NCBI GenBank assembly: GCA_022818135.1
Contig: JAFMSR010000010.1
Location: forward strand, 11,701,789-11,765,788
Direction of reading: 5' to 3'
Origin: Saxidomus purpurata
Taxonomy: Eukaryota; Mollusca; Bivalvia; Venerida; Veneridae
Length of the DNA stretch: 64,000 nt
The position numbers and the translations under genes were made by a program. Shown piece by piece: positions 1 to 13,212 of the stretch. The number at the start of each line of letters is the position of its first letter. Within the stretch, counting starts at the first letter, position 1. The notes under the pieces were generated by a model. The model made no database searches, was not told the DNA's origin, and saw only the letters and a program-made list of their open reading frames with translations.

Positions 1-575
1 AAGATAGCCCCATTACATCACCTGAGAACAATTGCATGTTTGTCATTCAAACTTCTTTCTTTTAACTTGAATGCAGATTCTTTTCTATTTGATGTAAGAG
101 AATAATTCATTCTTATGATAAAATAAAGATTAAAGCTAAACATACTCTAACAGGACCATTGACCTTCAGCCAAACGTACATACAAACGGACGGACATGTA
201 TCTAGGTCAAAAATGCAGGTTAGAAATAGTTGCAACTGGTACTGTTTATATAGACCCAATGTCCATTATCAATAAATTGACACCCGCAATACTACAAGTC
301 ACGTGACTGTCCGCCAGTAAGCATCTTCAATATTTGTAAGTCGACAACTACCAATACTACCGTAAAAAAGAAAGAAAATAAAACTGAATAACAGACGTGT
401 GCATGGTATGTATATATGTCTGTAGAATAGCACAGCAAATTTAAACTCGTGAATGACAGGACTGGTGAAGCTAGATGGAGGAGAGAAGCTGTGATGATTT
501 ACTAGGTGCATAAAGGAAACTCGCCACTATACTGGGTGATCCCCTCAGAGACATAACGCAATAAGGACCACACGT
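1..575. other. no gene seen
   Basis: AT-rich sequence. A short GGACGGACATG stretch near 190 resembles the end of dispersed repeats; otherwise nothing recognised. Confidence 0.5.
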
Positions 576-1900
576 AACAGAAGGTTTTATTGGCAAACGT
601 TGAAATTTATTTATCAAATTTAAATTGGCATCTGTTTACATTTGTTGATTCTCCACATAAAAAGAAGAAATACCTTGCATTGCAAAGCGACCAATATCTT
701 ATACCATATTATTTAGATAAATCAAAGGACTTTACAATTCAAATTAATATATATGACGGTTAATCATGTACAATTCAAAATGAAAACTGTTTCGTGAAAA
801 TAAACGTCAGCAAACGCCATAGATCTAGGTATTAATCATGTTTCGTCAGACAGAGGCAACATTGCTTTGTCAAGCCCTCTTTTGCAAAAGTAGTGTTTAT
901 GTGCTCCGTCTCTCATCATAGTCTATATAATCAACTTCTTACGGACATTCTGATAAATGGCCTCAAAAGCTCAGCTCTATCTGCATAGTAGTAAAAAAAT
1001 ACAGTAACGTCAGCCGAAGGTAAAGGTATTTTGAGTGAAGAAAAACTAACATTGAAATTTGATGTATATCTTTCGTTGGTTGCTTTACTGCATTTACAAT
1101 AATGTTAACAACCGTTTCAAAAACAGAGAGAGCAGATTGAAAAATAAAGATAAAATTACAAAATATTCTCAAAACTTTAGTATTCATTTCTAACTCATCT
1201 AATTCATGCAAATTGCAATCCCATGAATACTTGGACTAAAATGTTAAAGAATGTTTTACCTGACTTAGGCTTCGCATATCTATAGAATGGTTTAAATGTA
1301 AATTCAATTAATTTCAAAAGTATCATTCAGAGACTTTGTGATCAATATCTTCAACAATGGTGTTCTGGGATAAATAGTTATTCTAAATAAGAGAGTTACA
1401 ACATGTTCAAAGGCGACTTTGTACAAGAGAAATAACTGTCGTTGAAAATGAAAAACACAGGAAAGCTATAGTACTATTTAGATGGTCTTCACAGTACTTA
1501 GCAATTGAAGAGGGGAGGTTTAGAAAAGATTGCTAGAAGCCAACGTCTTTGTGCGATGCGTGAAGTGGAGTCAGAATATCATTTTTTACTTATATGCCCC
1601 TATTATATTGACATTAAAAGGAAATTTTTATCTAGGTATTACTGTGTATGGCCAGCAATAACTTAATTCCGAATTTTACTAAAAAGTACTAGTAAAAACG
1701 ATAATAAGCTGAAACGGTTACACACTGTAAACAAATAACCATGTGAACTTCTGGTGAATGGTAGTAGATGCAAAACCATTGATATCACTCATTGTGAACA
1801 GTTGCTTTTAAGCATTTTTGCACGGTGAATATATTTGCGTTATAATAGCAGTGGCTGTGTGGCCTGTTTCTATAAATCCAGACATAAATGTTAACTGTGG
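576..1900. repeat. segmental duplication, partial copy
   Basis: 576-1195 matches 6760-7265 and 14355-15195 (TTTATTGGCAAACGTTG, CATAGATCTAGGTATTAATCATG-like text, CAAAATATTCTCAAAACTT). 1750-1880 matches 15695-15830 (GATATCACT, GTGTGGCCTG). A LINE fragment interrupts it at about 1450-1745. Confidence 0.7.
1455..1745 (+). pseudogene. LINE retrotransposon C-terminal fragment
   Basis: A frame reads SSQYLAIEEGRF, then CAMREVESEYHFLLICPYYI and KRKFLSRYYC. The pattern E-x-E-x-H-F-x-L-x-CP-x-Y followed by R/K-x-x-x-L/F is the usual C-terminal segment of many invertebrate LINE ORF2 proteins. It is interrupted by stops and has no RT domain here. Confidence 0.6.
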
Positions 1901-3500
1901 GGGGGCAGGTTCAATCAAACATGTTCACTCAGAGACCCTTTTTAAAAATTGACAAAATTACAAACGTTTCCTTGAAATGTTACAAAGGTAAACTGGCCAT
2001 TTCATAACAGTCATCCAAAAATCTTAATGATATATCAGTTCTAAAAGGACTTTGAGAACAAAAATCAACCTGTCAAGCAGACGATCTCAGATGAATTCCC
2101 GGGAGGTGGGCTAATTGCTGATAAACCTGTGTTTGTAAACAAAGGCCACGTGGTGATGTTTATACACTTGAGAGTAGTAGCATGCATTACAGAACAAAAA
2201 CAGTTTACTAACCTTGAGAAAGTTTATTTCCATAAAATGAGTATATCCTTCATTAAAATGAATCTTAAGGTAATCAAGACCTAAATAAGTAAGTTAAAAG
2301 TTAGCAGATACATGTAACGTAAACAGTTTTTGTGCAGAAATCTATTCAAGTTGCCATAAGTTTTTCAAGTTGTCAGTATTGAACTTTTAATTTTGGTATA
2401 AATGTCAACTTGCAAAAGACACAGCAGGACACAACTCACTTGCGGTTCAGTATGTTTTGTTCTTCCCCCATTCATCTATACTTAAAAGCCCATTCTGACT
2501 ATAGTATAGTTCAGTATTTTCTATAATAATGTTTTGTTGTAGATACTATTTCCTGGTTCAGGTGGTCTTCCATTTCTTGGTCAAGCCCGTGGGTTGCAGA
2601 TATATAACATAGGCAAACCATAAACAGTGTCGGTATAAATTAAAAAGTTTAGTGACTTAGACGAAGAACCTCCTACTAAACCACTGTAAGGATCGCACCT
2701 GCAGGGTCAGTTAATATTATCCTGGCTCGTTATATATTATGATCCATAATTATCCATGAATGAGGCTTTAGATTGATTTTACTATTGACTTTAATAATTT
2801 CTCCATTTTATTTTTTCCTTGATGGTCTCAATTTATAGAATCCCTGTTATCATCACTATGAACTTTTAAATCCGTGTCAGGAACATTAAACATAACACAA
2901 ATAGCTCCATTTACTCTCTTGATATAAACAATATATGTCTTTTTCTTAGCACTTTTTCTGCAAGCTTTATTAAAATATAAACTTTACTCTTCATCAACTA
3001 CATGCATATACATTGTGTTTTGAACTGTTGTGATAATTTCCCTCCTTTTTCTGACACATGTATCAGTTTCATGTCTGGAATTTACACAAACTAGACCTGC
3101 ATGCCGATGGCATATAATTACCAATTAATTTTGTGACTCTATCTTAATTGGGTGCTGACATATTCATTTTACCACAATGTATTTATATTGTAGGAAATTA
3201 TACAAAATCGGGCCTTGTGCAAAATTGACTCTGTGAGTTAGGTGTGAAACATAGTATTTATCTTTAAATTTTCTAAAAAGGGAGAATATGAATGAATATC
3301 ATGGGATAAAAAGAAAGTGAGAAGAAATGATTCAGGAGGTGGATAAATTTTCATCTGATTCCGAAATGCTCTAGATACAAAATATAAGAAACATAAAAGA
3401 AGCCCCTAGTCAGCTCAAGAGCTAAAATCGTCTGCTTGCTAGTGTGATTCATTCACTCTAGTAACCTCCTCCAGTTTAATTGACAGGTAGTTTTAGAGGT
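1900..3500. other. no gene seen
   Basis: AT-rich, no convincing exon, RNA gene or repeat in this 1.6 kb. Confidence 0.5.
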
Positions 3501-3574
3501 ATCAAGTTACAGCTGCATACAACAAAATACTCGCTGGTATACAAGTATTTTGTTGTATGCAGCTGTAACTTGAT
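3501..3574. repeat. perfect 31 bp inverted repeat (hairpin)
   Basis: Left arm 3501-3531 starts ATCAAGTTACAGCTGCATAC. Right arm 3544-3574 is its exact reverse complement. The loop is 12 nt. It is pre-miRNA-sized, but could equally be a small foldback or MITE remnant. Confidence 0.9.
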
Positions 3575-4370
3575 TTTCAACAAAAAAATGGAGTGTAGTT
3601 TTTTATATATAGAACGAATAAACAAAATCGTCGACGAGCATCGGCTATCATATTTAGATAAAGTGATTTTAATGTTTTGTTTCTTTATTTTGTTATGATC
3701 TTTTACATTTATGTTAGCGTCAACAAGAATGATAATATGGAACAACTTTGAATAAAATATTTCATAGGAGAGATATTATTGCACAATTTGTTATTTTTAA
3801 TATGCAAGCAGGTAATTAAAAAGTGTAAAAAAATTGTATTGACAGACAAAAATATTTTATAATCATGTTATCTAAGACTTATCTGAGTAGGAGGTATATA
3901 AACTATAAAGTGAATTTTGCTTAAAGATAGTCTGAAGTCGTACCACAAAATGTTGTTAGACACAACTACTCATCGGGGAACCATTTGGTCAATCTCGGGA
4001 TGCTTCTCTGACATCCATTACAACAAGTGTTTCAGGTAAGAGGGCATGGGGAGAATCATTGAGACATGGCAACAGAAATTATTTTGATTGGCAACACCTG
4101 CTTTGCTAATTTTTAACTCGCTGCCAAGAGCGTAAAGAAGGTAGCCATGACGACATATGGGCGTATTTCGTTATTCCTATCTCTTCAAGTTGCATATTTC
4201 TCATCTGAAACGGTTTGTCGTGAGACCTTCATCCAGACTTGTTCAAGAGATGTCAGCCTGGATTTTATTCCCCTATTTTTTTGTTATGAAAGAGGGTGAT
4301 TTTTTAACACAGTCATATGGTATATAGACGGGATAGGTGAAAATTAGGAAGTCCTAAATGCTGAAGGCAT
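3575..4370. other. no gene seen
   Basis: AT-rich sequence leading into duplication copy A; no supported feature. Confidence 0.5.
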
Positions 4371-7265
4371 AATCATGGTCAACGTATAATATTATAAAAG
4401 AACAACTATAACTTAGTTATGTTGCACAAGAAAAAAATAGACGAGAATAGACAAATCTTGTAACATTGGCGAGCTAAAAGAATGGCTTTATGAACATATT
4501 TGCATACCATAAGACGTTTGTAACTTAATTTAGTTTCTGCAAAACAGGGACAACGTAGAGACATCTTATGTTTCGTAACAAAGACTATCCTATCAGAAAA
4601 CAGTCCGTGGTTTCCACGGAAACCAATCTGTCTAAATTATCATATTCTTCAAACAAAGTTTATAATTAAGGAATGTTTACAGATAAGAAAACTTGTCCAA
4701 ACTTTTCTTGTCGGTTGCTATAAAAAGTATGTGTTATACTTACGTAAAGTAGTGGAGTGAGTTCAAACAATCACAGCGTATGCTTTCTATTAAGATGTTA
4801 CGGACTGTAATAGGCAGTTTGAAATACGTAACTTAGAACAGAGACAAGAACTCAAGAACATACTTCAAAGCGTATGGTTATATCCGGTAATTTTTTATTT
4901 TACATTCAGTTCCATTAGATTCTTTTCCGAGCAGATTGACTCAGTAACAGTTTGAACAAAGGCATAGATGCCAACTCCTTTTCACTGTTTGTACATTTAT
5001 GTAAAAATAACATCAGCGTTCTTGGTATCTTACTGTTCTGACTTGCCTTGCAAATGGTCGTTAAAAAAGAGGATTCTTTTCAGGACTTTATTCAAAAGAA
5101 TACTTTTTATCTTTCCATATTGTTCTGCTAGCAATGATGGAGTGAGTAGTTTGCAACACATTCAACCTGGTTATTAATCACTCCGCCTAATCTTTCAATT
5201 TGTTTTCAACTCCGTCATGAATTAACATTTAGACACTCAATTGAAACTTGTTATCTAAAGTAGACATAGTGATCTCTAATGTATGGTAAAATAGAAATGA
5301 AAGACTGGTATAATGGAGGATGAAGGTGAAACGGTATATAGACAAGACAGTTCATGCTCCTTCAAGTCCTTTATTTAAATATCAAATGAATACATAAACT
5401 TTAATAGTTTAGGTATATTTCTTTTTAATTTACTGTGTCAATGAATATGAATAACAACGTATGTTTGACTCTCTGTTATTTTGTGTCTTCAAGATTGTCT
5501 GAAACGAGTCAAAATAGGTTTTTCTAAATGAAATAACTCATTTAAAGTTCCAAATCAACTGTTTGTTAGCGTTTAGTGTTATAGCACATGTCTTACAAAT
5601 AAAACGTTGAACGTAACAATGCATATCCATGGTATCTCTTTAAAATAATCTCTCGTGTCTTTTGTATTCTTTCAAGCAGCCTAAATATAAAAACATGTTC
5701 AGGAGAGTATCTTGTTCACTTCTTTCTCAGCTACATTTAACACGAAATTATTAAACCATGGACATCAACTATCTATATTTTATTTATCTTTTCTAATTAC
5801 ATTTTTGTACATGCTCTGGTCATGCTAAATAATGAATTAAGCGTGATTATTAACGAAACATTACGGAGTAGCTTTCTGTACAGAATTTAATTCAGGCGTA
5901 TCTGAAAATAGAATAACGAGTTACAATCCCCTTTAAAATGACATTTAATATAGAATTAATAATTTAAATTCAATTACAGAGAGAATTACTGGAAACACGT
6001 ACTCTCCGAAGTGTTTCCATATTTCCTCAGTTCAACTGCAATGAATTAAATGTAACATACTCGTCATTTACCATTGTACTGAAATCAGCTGAGTCAATCT
6101 ACAAGTTTGCGTTTATGTTTCATATATTCTTAATTTTGTTATATAATATTACGTTACGTTTCATAAATTCTTATGTTTTATTCCAGCATTTAAATTGTAG
6201 AATACAATCCAATGAACCTTGAAACATCTCAAAATTCAGTTCAGAGCAAAAAAAACGCCATAAAAATACAATTGCAACAGTAGTAATCGTCAACTACGTA
6301 AATGCTTACAGAACTGACTATGAAAACTATTTGATTGTCTTTGAATGACTATTTACCTTGATACAGCATATTTGAAAAATGTATATGGCACGTTTTACTT
6401 CACTGGCTACCTGATTTTGCGATGTTTTGAAAACTCAGTGTAATAATAGTATTTATAATTAACGTGCAATCAAATTTTATATAACTCAACTGTATTCCTG
6501 GAACACTCTAAATTAAAGAAATTTTAAATGGCACATGGATCGATTTTAATACGCTTAATGAACTCTTTCCCGGGGTTTTGTCCGAACGCAAGCGTTTTAC
6601 GTGAAATAATGGTGACAGTCTTTAAATAGTTTTGTATTAATGCTGACAGTTCCTGAAATGTTAAATGTACCCGGAGCAACTATTAAAAGTAACTTAACTT
6701 TGTACAGAACCAAAACAGACTTTCAGGAAAATAGGGAAAGTGGCATTTAAATCATACATTAACAGAGGCTTTATTGGCAAACGCTGCAATCAATTTATCA
6801 AATTCTAATTGGAATTTGTTTACATTTGTTGATGCAACAGCACGGAATAAGAGAAAAACTTAACATTGCAAAGCGAACCATGACTCCACAAAAAGTAACG
6901 TATGCCATGTTAGACTGTGTCATTCAAACGATATACCAAGTGCAATTTGAAATGAAAACTGTGTTGTAAAAATCTACAAATAGAAGAAATGTTTCATTCA
7001 GCGCCATCATGCTATAGATCTAAGTATGCATGATCGCTGCATGATCATATTTCATTAGACAGAGTCAACATCTATAAGCAACGGGAAGTGTTCATGTGTT
7101 TCTACTCCAAACATATTCTATGTAACTAACTCCTTACAACAACCCTGAAAAGGGCATACCCAGCTCAACTCACCAATATTTTAATGTCTGCATTTAATTT
7201 AGTATTTTATGTCAACTGAAGGCTAGGACATGTTGAAGGAAACAAACTCACACTGAAGTTCGCAG
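4370..7265. repeat. segmental duplication, copy A
   Basis: Matches 7265-15200 in order: 4370-5400 with 7265-8370, 5355-6760 with 11985-14355, and 6760-7265 with 14355-15195. Shared landmarks include ATGGTCAACGTAT, AACATTGGCGAGCTAAAA, ATTCTTTTCcGAGCA-like text, AACACGAAATTAT and TTATTGGCAAACGCTGCAAT. The copies have diverged visibly. Confidence 0.8.
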
Positions 7266-9278
7266 GTTTCATTCATAACGATGGTCAACGTATTATATAG
7301 TAATATTATATAGTAAAAGAACAACTATTACTGATTTGTGCTGCACAAGAAGAAATCATAGTAGACAAGCGAGACAAACCTAGTAACATTGGCGAGCTAA
7401 AAAATGACTATTATGAACACATTTACATATGATAAGACGTTGGTAACTTAATTTAGTTTCTGAAAAACAGGGACACCGTATAGACATCTTAGGTTTCGTA
7501 ACAAAGAATATCACATCAGAAAACAATCCCATTTTTAAACCAATCTGTCTAAATTATCATATTCTGTAGACAAATTTGTATTGTAAATCTGTATTAGAAG
7601 TAACCATTTCCGAACTGTTCTTGTTACGGAAAAAATATGTGTTAAACTCGCGTAATGTGGTGGATAGAGTTTATACAATCACTGTGTATGTTTTTTTTAA
7701 ATAAAATATTACCGACTTAAATACGCAGTTAAAAAAACGTGACTTAGAAAAAGACAAGTCATCTAGTGCATACTTCAATTTCAAAATCGCATAATTATAT
7801 CCCGTACTCTATTATTTTACATTCGGTTCCATGATATTAAATTTCGAGCAAATCGACCCAGTACCAGTTTAAACAAAGGTTTAAAAACGCATTGCATCTA
7901 TTATTTGTGCTTTAAAAGGAATTGGTGATGAAATTCTAAGTAACGCGGAAAAGCAGAAATGCTCCTTTTCACTATTAGTACATTACGGTAAAGATTACAT
8001 CAGCTTTCTTGGTATCGTACTGTTTTGACTTGCATTGCCATTCGTCGAAAAAAAGAAGAGGATCTTTCAGGAATTTATTCAAGAGAATATTTTTACCTTT
8101 CCGTGTTGTTTTGCTAGCAATGATGAATTGACTAGTTTGCAAAATCATTCATTCTAACTATTAATCATCCCACCCAGTTTTCTTTTTTTTTCAACATCGT
8201 CATACATTACATTTATACACTCTGTTAAAACATGTTATTTTATCATTCTGTGGTAAAGCGGACATAGTGTTCTCTAATATATGATAAATGAATAAATATA
8301 AAAGAGTTTGATATAATGGAGGAGGGAGGTGAAACGGTACATCTACGAGACAAGTTCACTGGTAAGCTAAAGCACTGTCTGATTGGACACATTTGCATAT
8401 ATTTCGATCAGCTACTTTTGTTTCTAACGAAAAAAGACTTGTAACTTTTAGATATTTTATCAAATTATCTTGTCAACAATTAATCACCTTCGATCCGTGT
8501 CTTTACTTATAAATACTTTACCTATCTAGATAAACGACAGGTTATCGTAGGAAGAAATCGGTTTGCAGTGTAAAGCCTCATCTTTTTACGTGCTAAGATC
8601 ACTGTGATCCTTTTATAAATATGTAAAGTTATCATTGTATAAGTTTAGATGTGTCAAAGGTAGCATCAGAACAGGCATCTCGTATATGAGTACTGACTGT
8701 GTTTTCCATCCATGGTTAAGCAATAAATTTCTTTATCCATAATTTAATTCCCTGACTTGTAGCAAATTTACACATCAAATTGTCTCGTCTAATACGAAGT
8801 CGATGATTTTGATTTATAGCTAAAGTATTTCCGTATGTCTCTTTGTGTGGCGAGTTAGTGTAGAGATAGAGACCTCGTATTGAAACTGTCGAATGTCGTT
8901 CTAGTAACTAATTGATTTGAACTGTTGTTTTTATCGTTTCCCACAGTTGTCAGCAATAACCAGTTGAGTGTAAATGTTTTTTGTTATCAAATTGAGATGA
9001 ATATGATATTTAATTAATAGATGCACATCTAACAAAAATGACGCAAATAGAACGACGCAAATAGTATGTATTGTGTATAGTAAGTGCAGTCTGCAGCGTG
9101 GCGTTCAGGTTTCCATTAGTTTCTCATCTATCGGGGACTGGATCAAACATGGTTGAATAACATTCAAAACGATAACACATTTAAAGATACTGGAGAGAAT
9201 GATTTAATAACATAATATTTTACAATTATTTCAGAACGGACATTGCTCAGATCACTGTTACATTGTATTGTCGATCCT

Positions 9279-9366
9279 CTACCACACTACTCTGAACACA
9301 CCACTGCAGCCTCGATCAACCCAGATATCGTCGTTCTGATAGCCCCACGTCTGGTTTTCCTTACAG
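9279..9366 (-). CDS. DUF3011-like gene, terminal exon d (second IWVDRGC core)
   Basis: 88 nt: one base completing a split codon, then CKENQTWGYQNDDIWVDRGC followed by SGVFRVVW and TAG. Acceptor ATTTTAG|C. ATTAAA-type signals on the minus strand near 9204 and 9012 could serve polyadenylation. Confidence 0.72.
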
Positions 9367-12300
9367 CTAAAATATCAAGGAGATACGCTGTAGTTTTGAT
9401 ACATGAATATAATTCATTTAGAATAAATAACCCTTGATATACTTTATACTGTTATAGCCGAATGCTCAAGGACACGGAAAATGCACTTTCAAACTGTTTC
9501 CTGATGATAGCTGTAACGTAATAGTTACAAAACCAATAGTCACGTTGTTCTGGATGTTCTTTTCTCATGTTTTAAAAACACAAATTTGCGGCGTATCAAC
9601 ATTTAACTTGTTATTATTGATGCACTGCATAACCTCATGAGCTGGTAGTGGAGGCCTCGGAACCACATTTGTCCGTTAAAATCTAAGCACATATTACAAA
9701 AAACATGTTTCCTTCAGACCGAGTATGGAAGCGAAATTCATCGAGTTAAAGAAGCAATATCTATATACATGTACATGTTATATACTTTTAACAACGTATC
9801 GTAACTGTGTAATTATCACCAGGAAAGATCGCTGTACTTACTTTCCAGAGTACCTCCACAGCATACTGATTTTGATGTCTATGTTCAGTCGGAGACCATG
9901 AAGACCTGTAGGACATCTTTTCTTTTTTGTCGTACATTTGCATTCTATTGTTTTGGGCTCGTGTTTGCCTGGCAATAGAGAATAGAATATTCGTACACTA
10001 TTTTACTTTATTTTTTAATATTGTTTACATTCTTACATAAATCAAACTGTTTTTCATTCACCTTAAATTGATAATTGATTTAGACAAACAATGCACTCTT
10101 TTGTACATAAAAATCTTACTGAATTTGTTTTAAGTTATTAAATTCAAATGTAAACAAATTAAAACATGGGGAAATAGAAAATGTCAGGAACCTAAGAGGC
10201 CCAACTTCAAGTTCGAAAAGAATTATCAAACTTAGTCGCAAGATATGAACTAAAGTTTGTTTTGAATATCGATAACTTCAGAAGAAGTAATTCCTTCGAT
10301 GTAGTCTGAAACTACTTTATCCTTTCTCATTAAAAACATGTTTGAGGTGTGAATATGCATTTTGCAACTGAGCTCTTTTAGTGATTAATGGAATTGTTTA
10401 ATTTTAAATCTTTGGACATATTTGTCATAAAAAAGTCAGGCATTAAAGCATATGATTGGTTTGTAAAAGTCTTTGTTCGTTTTTTTGAATGCAAGAATTT
10501 TCTCAGCCAGTAATAGTATCGACCTATTAAAGGTGTATTGTCCTTTTGTTGCTTTCACAGAAAATAAAATAAATGCGCCGCAGATGTGCAACCCACAGAT
10601 ATAACTGGCTTTTGATATCTGTTTATAAAGCTAAATGCATTCAGCAAGAGACAAAAAGCTACAAATGCCCGCATGCATGCCAAAATTTACGTCAAATATG
10701 ACCAAGACAAACACAAAAATCAGCACAATGAATTAATTTCAACGACTTGACGAAAACAGGGGACATCTGCATTTTGGCTAATACAGAAGAAAGAGTGTAG
10801 ACCGTATTTGGCTATATATATATACATATATATTTGTAAAGAAACAACGATTGCAGACAGTACTGTATTTCAGCTCAAGACTGAGACTCAAATAAGTCAG
10901 AAACATATAAGGTGTCTAAACGAGATACTGCTGATAATTATAAGAACTTCGTTCAATTGTTTATAAGAGTCTTCTTGGATTGCTTAAAGCAGATATATAA
11001 CAAGCATTTACCTGATTTTTAAAAAATATGTCATATTAATGTCTAGAATAATGCGTGCCCTTTTTCCAAGCTTGCTGAAGATGCTATAATTGACAAAAAT
11101 GTGGCCGCCAGCCAGTGCTTTGGGATCTTTTAAATGCAGAATAATAAAATGTTGCAGTGGTACCGGTATCTAGTACCTTCGAACAGTAACCTCTTTTGGT
11201 ACCTTTTCATTTTTGATTTCTAAATGACGTCAGTAGTTTATGGACAGAGGCTGGCGACTGATCAATGAAATTAATTGATTGATGTTATTTTTCCGAATGC
11301 ATTCCGGCATTAAGCGGGTTAGTATACTAATTTGTTTTTATGCAAAGTTAAAGTCTGCATAAAAAATATGTTCATTTTGATTACCCAATCTTACACTTAC
11401 CTTTATTGCTACCTATGATAAGTAATAGAATTATTCATCTAAATATAAAACTGCCAACCTGAGTTTCTAACAATATTAGGAGTGTTAATGAACTGTTAAA
11501 ACACATCATATACAGCACTTTGCATAATATATACATATAAGCCTAATTTAATCAGTAATATTATGGATATTACTGGTAACAGAAGTTGTCATGTAGCATA
11601 TATAATCATAATCCGTTTATGTAAGTAACTTTGTCTACACGAGAAAACAAGGACCAAACTCAGATAACCACAAGTGCCAGATCTAAATGCCAATTTTCAC
11701 CGGACAAAATATCAAACAGGCAATATGATTAAAGAAAACAATACAAATGCTAATTAACTGCCACAGTTGTTTATAAATTGAAATAGATTTGATAATTAGA
11801 GGAATTTGAGTTAGATTCGATAAACAGTTGAAGCAAAAATCATATATTAAAAACTAGTAAAAAGTATATATCTCAATAAGAGTAATAGTTATGCACATGT
11901 ACAAACTTTGCAGCTAGTTGGTAATGTGTTTACAGAAATTGGCTACATATTTTGGACGTTCATTTGTTCACCAGTAAAATAGGTCATATCCTTTCAAGAG
12001 TCCTTTATTTACATTCAAATGTACAATCAACTTAAGGGGGCTCACTGCTGAAATTAAAAAAAAAACAAGAAATTTTATTGACCCGCGCTTTTATGGAGAC
12101 TACATATTGCTATTAATTTCTGGAAAAATAAATGGGTCAATGGGTTAACTCTTCGCAATATTAATCTTTAGGATACACTATCAGATCAAGGTGCTTAATT
12201 CAGAATTAGCTAGAATTTTGGTATTATAAACGTTTATGTATGGGTGTAGTTTCAGAATGGGTATCACTTTTTAATCTTTTCTTATGTAGTATATTATACT

Positions 12301-13117
12301 TTAGGATGAAAAATTAGAGATAGTGGTATTTCTATCATCATCTGAATAAATATTACGCTACTTATTATTACCCCCCCCCTTTACTAAAATTCTTTTTTTC
12401 CAATTTTTGATAAATGAATATTTCATGATAAAGGAATAACAAGCCTTTTCAGATATTTTGTCTACAGTTTGATCAAAACCTTTGTTTTAGAATGCAAAAA
12501 AAAAAATGGGGATCAATGTGCATATAAGAAAGAAAAACTGACAAAAAATGTGTTTTTTTAGATTTCGACGAGCTTTGAGATATGACGGCATAGGACTGTA
12601 AAAGGGACTAGTTATTTATGATTTGTTATATCCTAACAATTCTTCTTGTAATACAGTTTGAATTAAGTGAATATCTTAAACGGTTTTTCAGAAATGACTA
12701 TTTTTGTACCCCTACCCCCCCCCCCCCTTTTGGCATATGACAAAATTTGTCAATTTACTCACAAATGTGAGGTCAAAAATTTTCTCAAAATGTTCAAATT
12801 TTACATTTAAATATTCCTATAGTGCCTAAGTTTACACTACATAATTGTTTTTTCCAGTTAACTCATCATTTTTGAAATATAGCAAATGTAAATTTCCGGA
12901 AGTGCAAAAATCCAAAACCTTACCAGTGATCCCCCTTAAAATCGTTTTAGGTATGATTCATTGTGTCCTGTTATAGTATGTCTTTTCATATTAATGTTGT
13001 CAGAAACAAGTCAAAATAGTGTTGCTTGGGTTTTTGTTTTCAAAATAACTCAATGACATTTAAATTTCAAAATCAACAGATTGTTGGCGTTTTTTTTTTT
13101 TTTTTTTTTAGGGTTTT

Positions 13118-13212
<95 letters not shown>

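Noticed and set aside
9842..9915. An alternative reading of exon c ending QNQYAVEVLWK
   Set aside because: It looks protein-like, but its phases do not join exons b and d, whereas the LWRYSG frame joins both and gives the expected family spacing.
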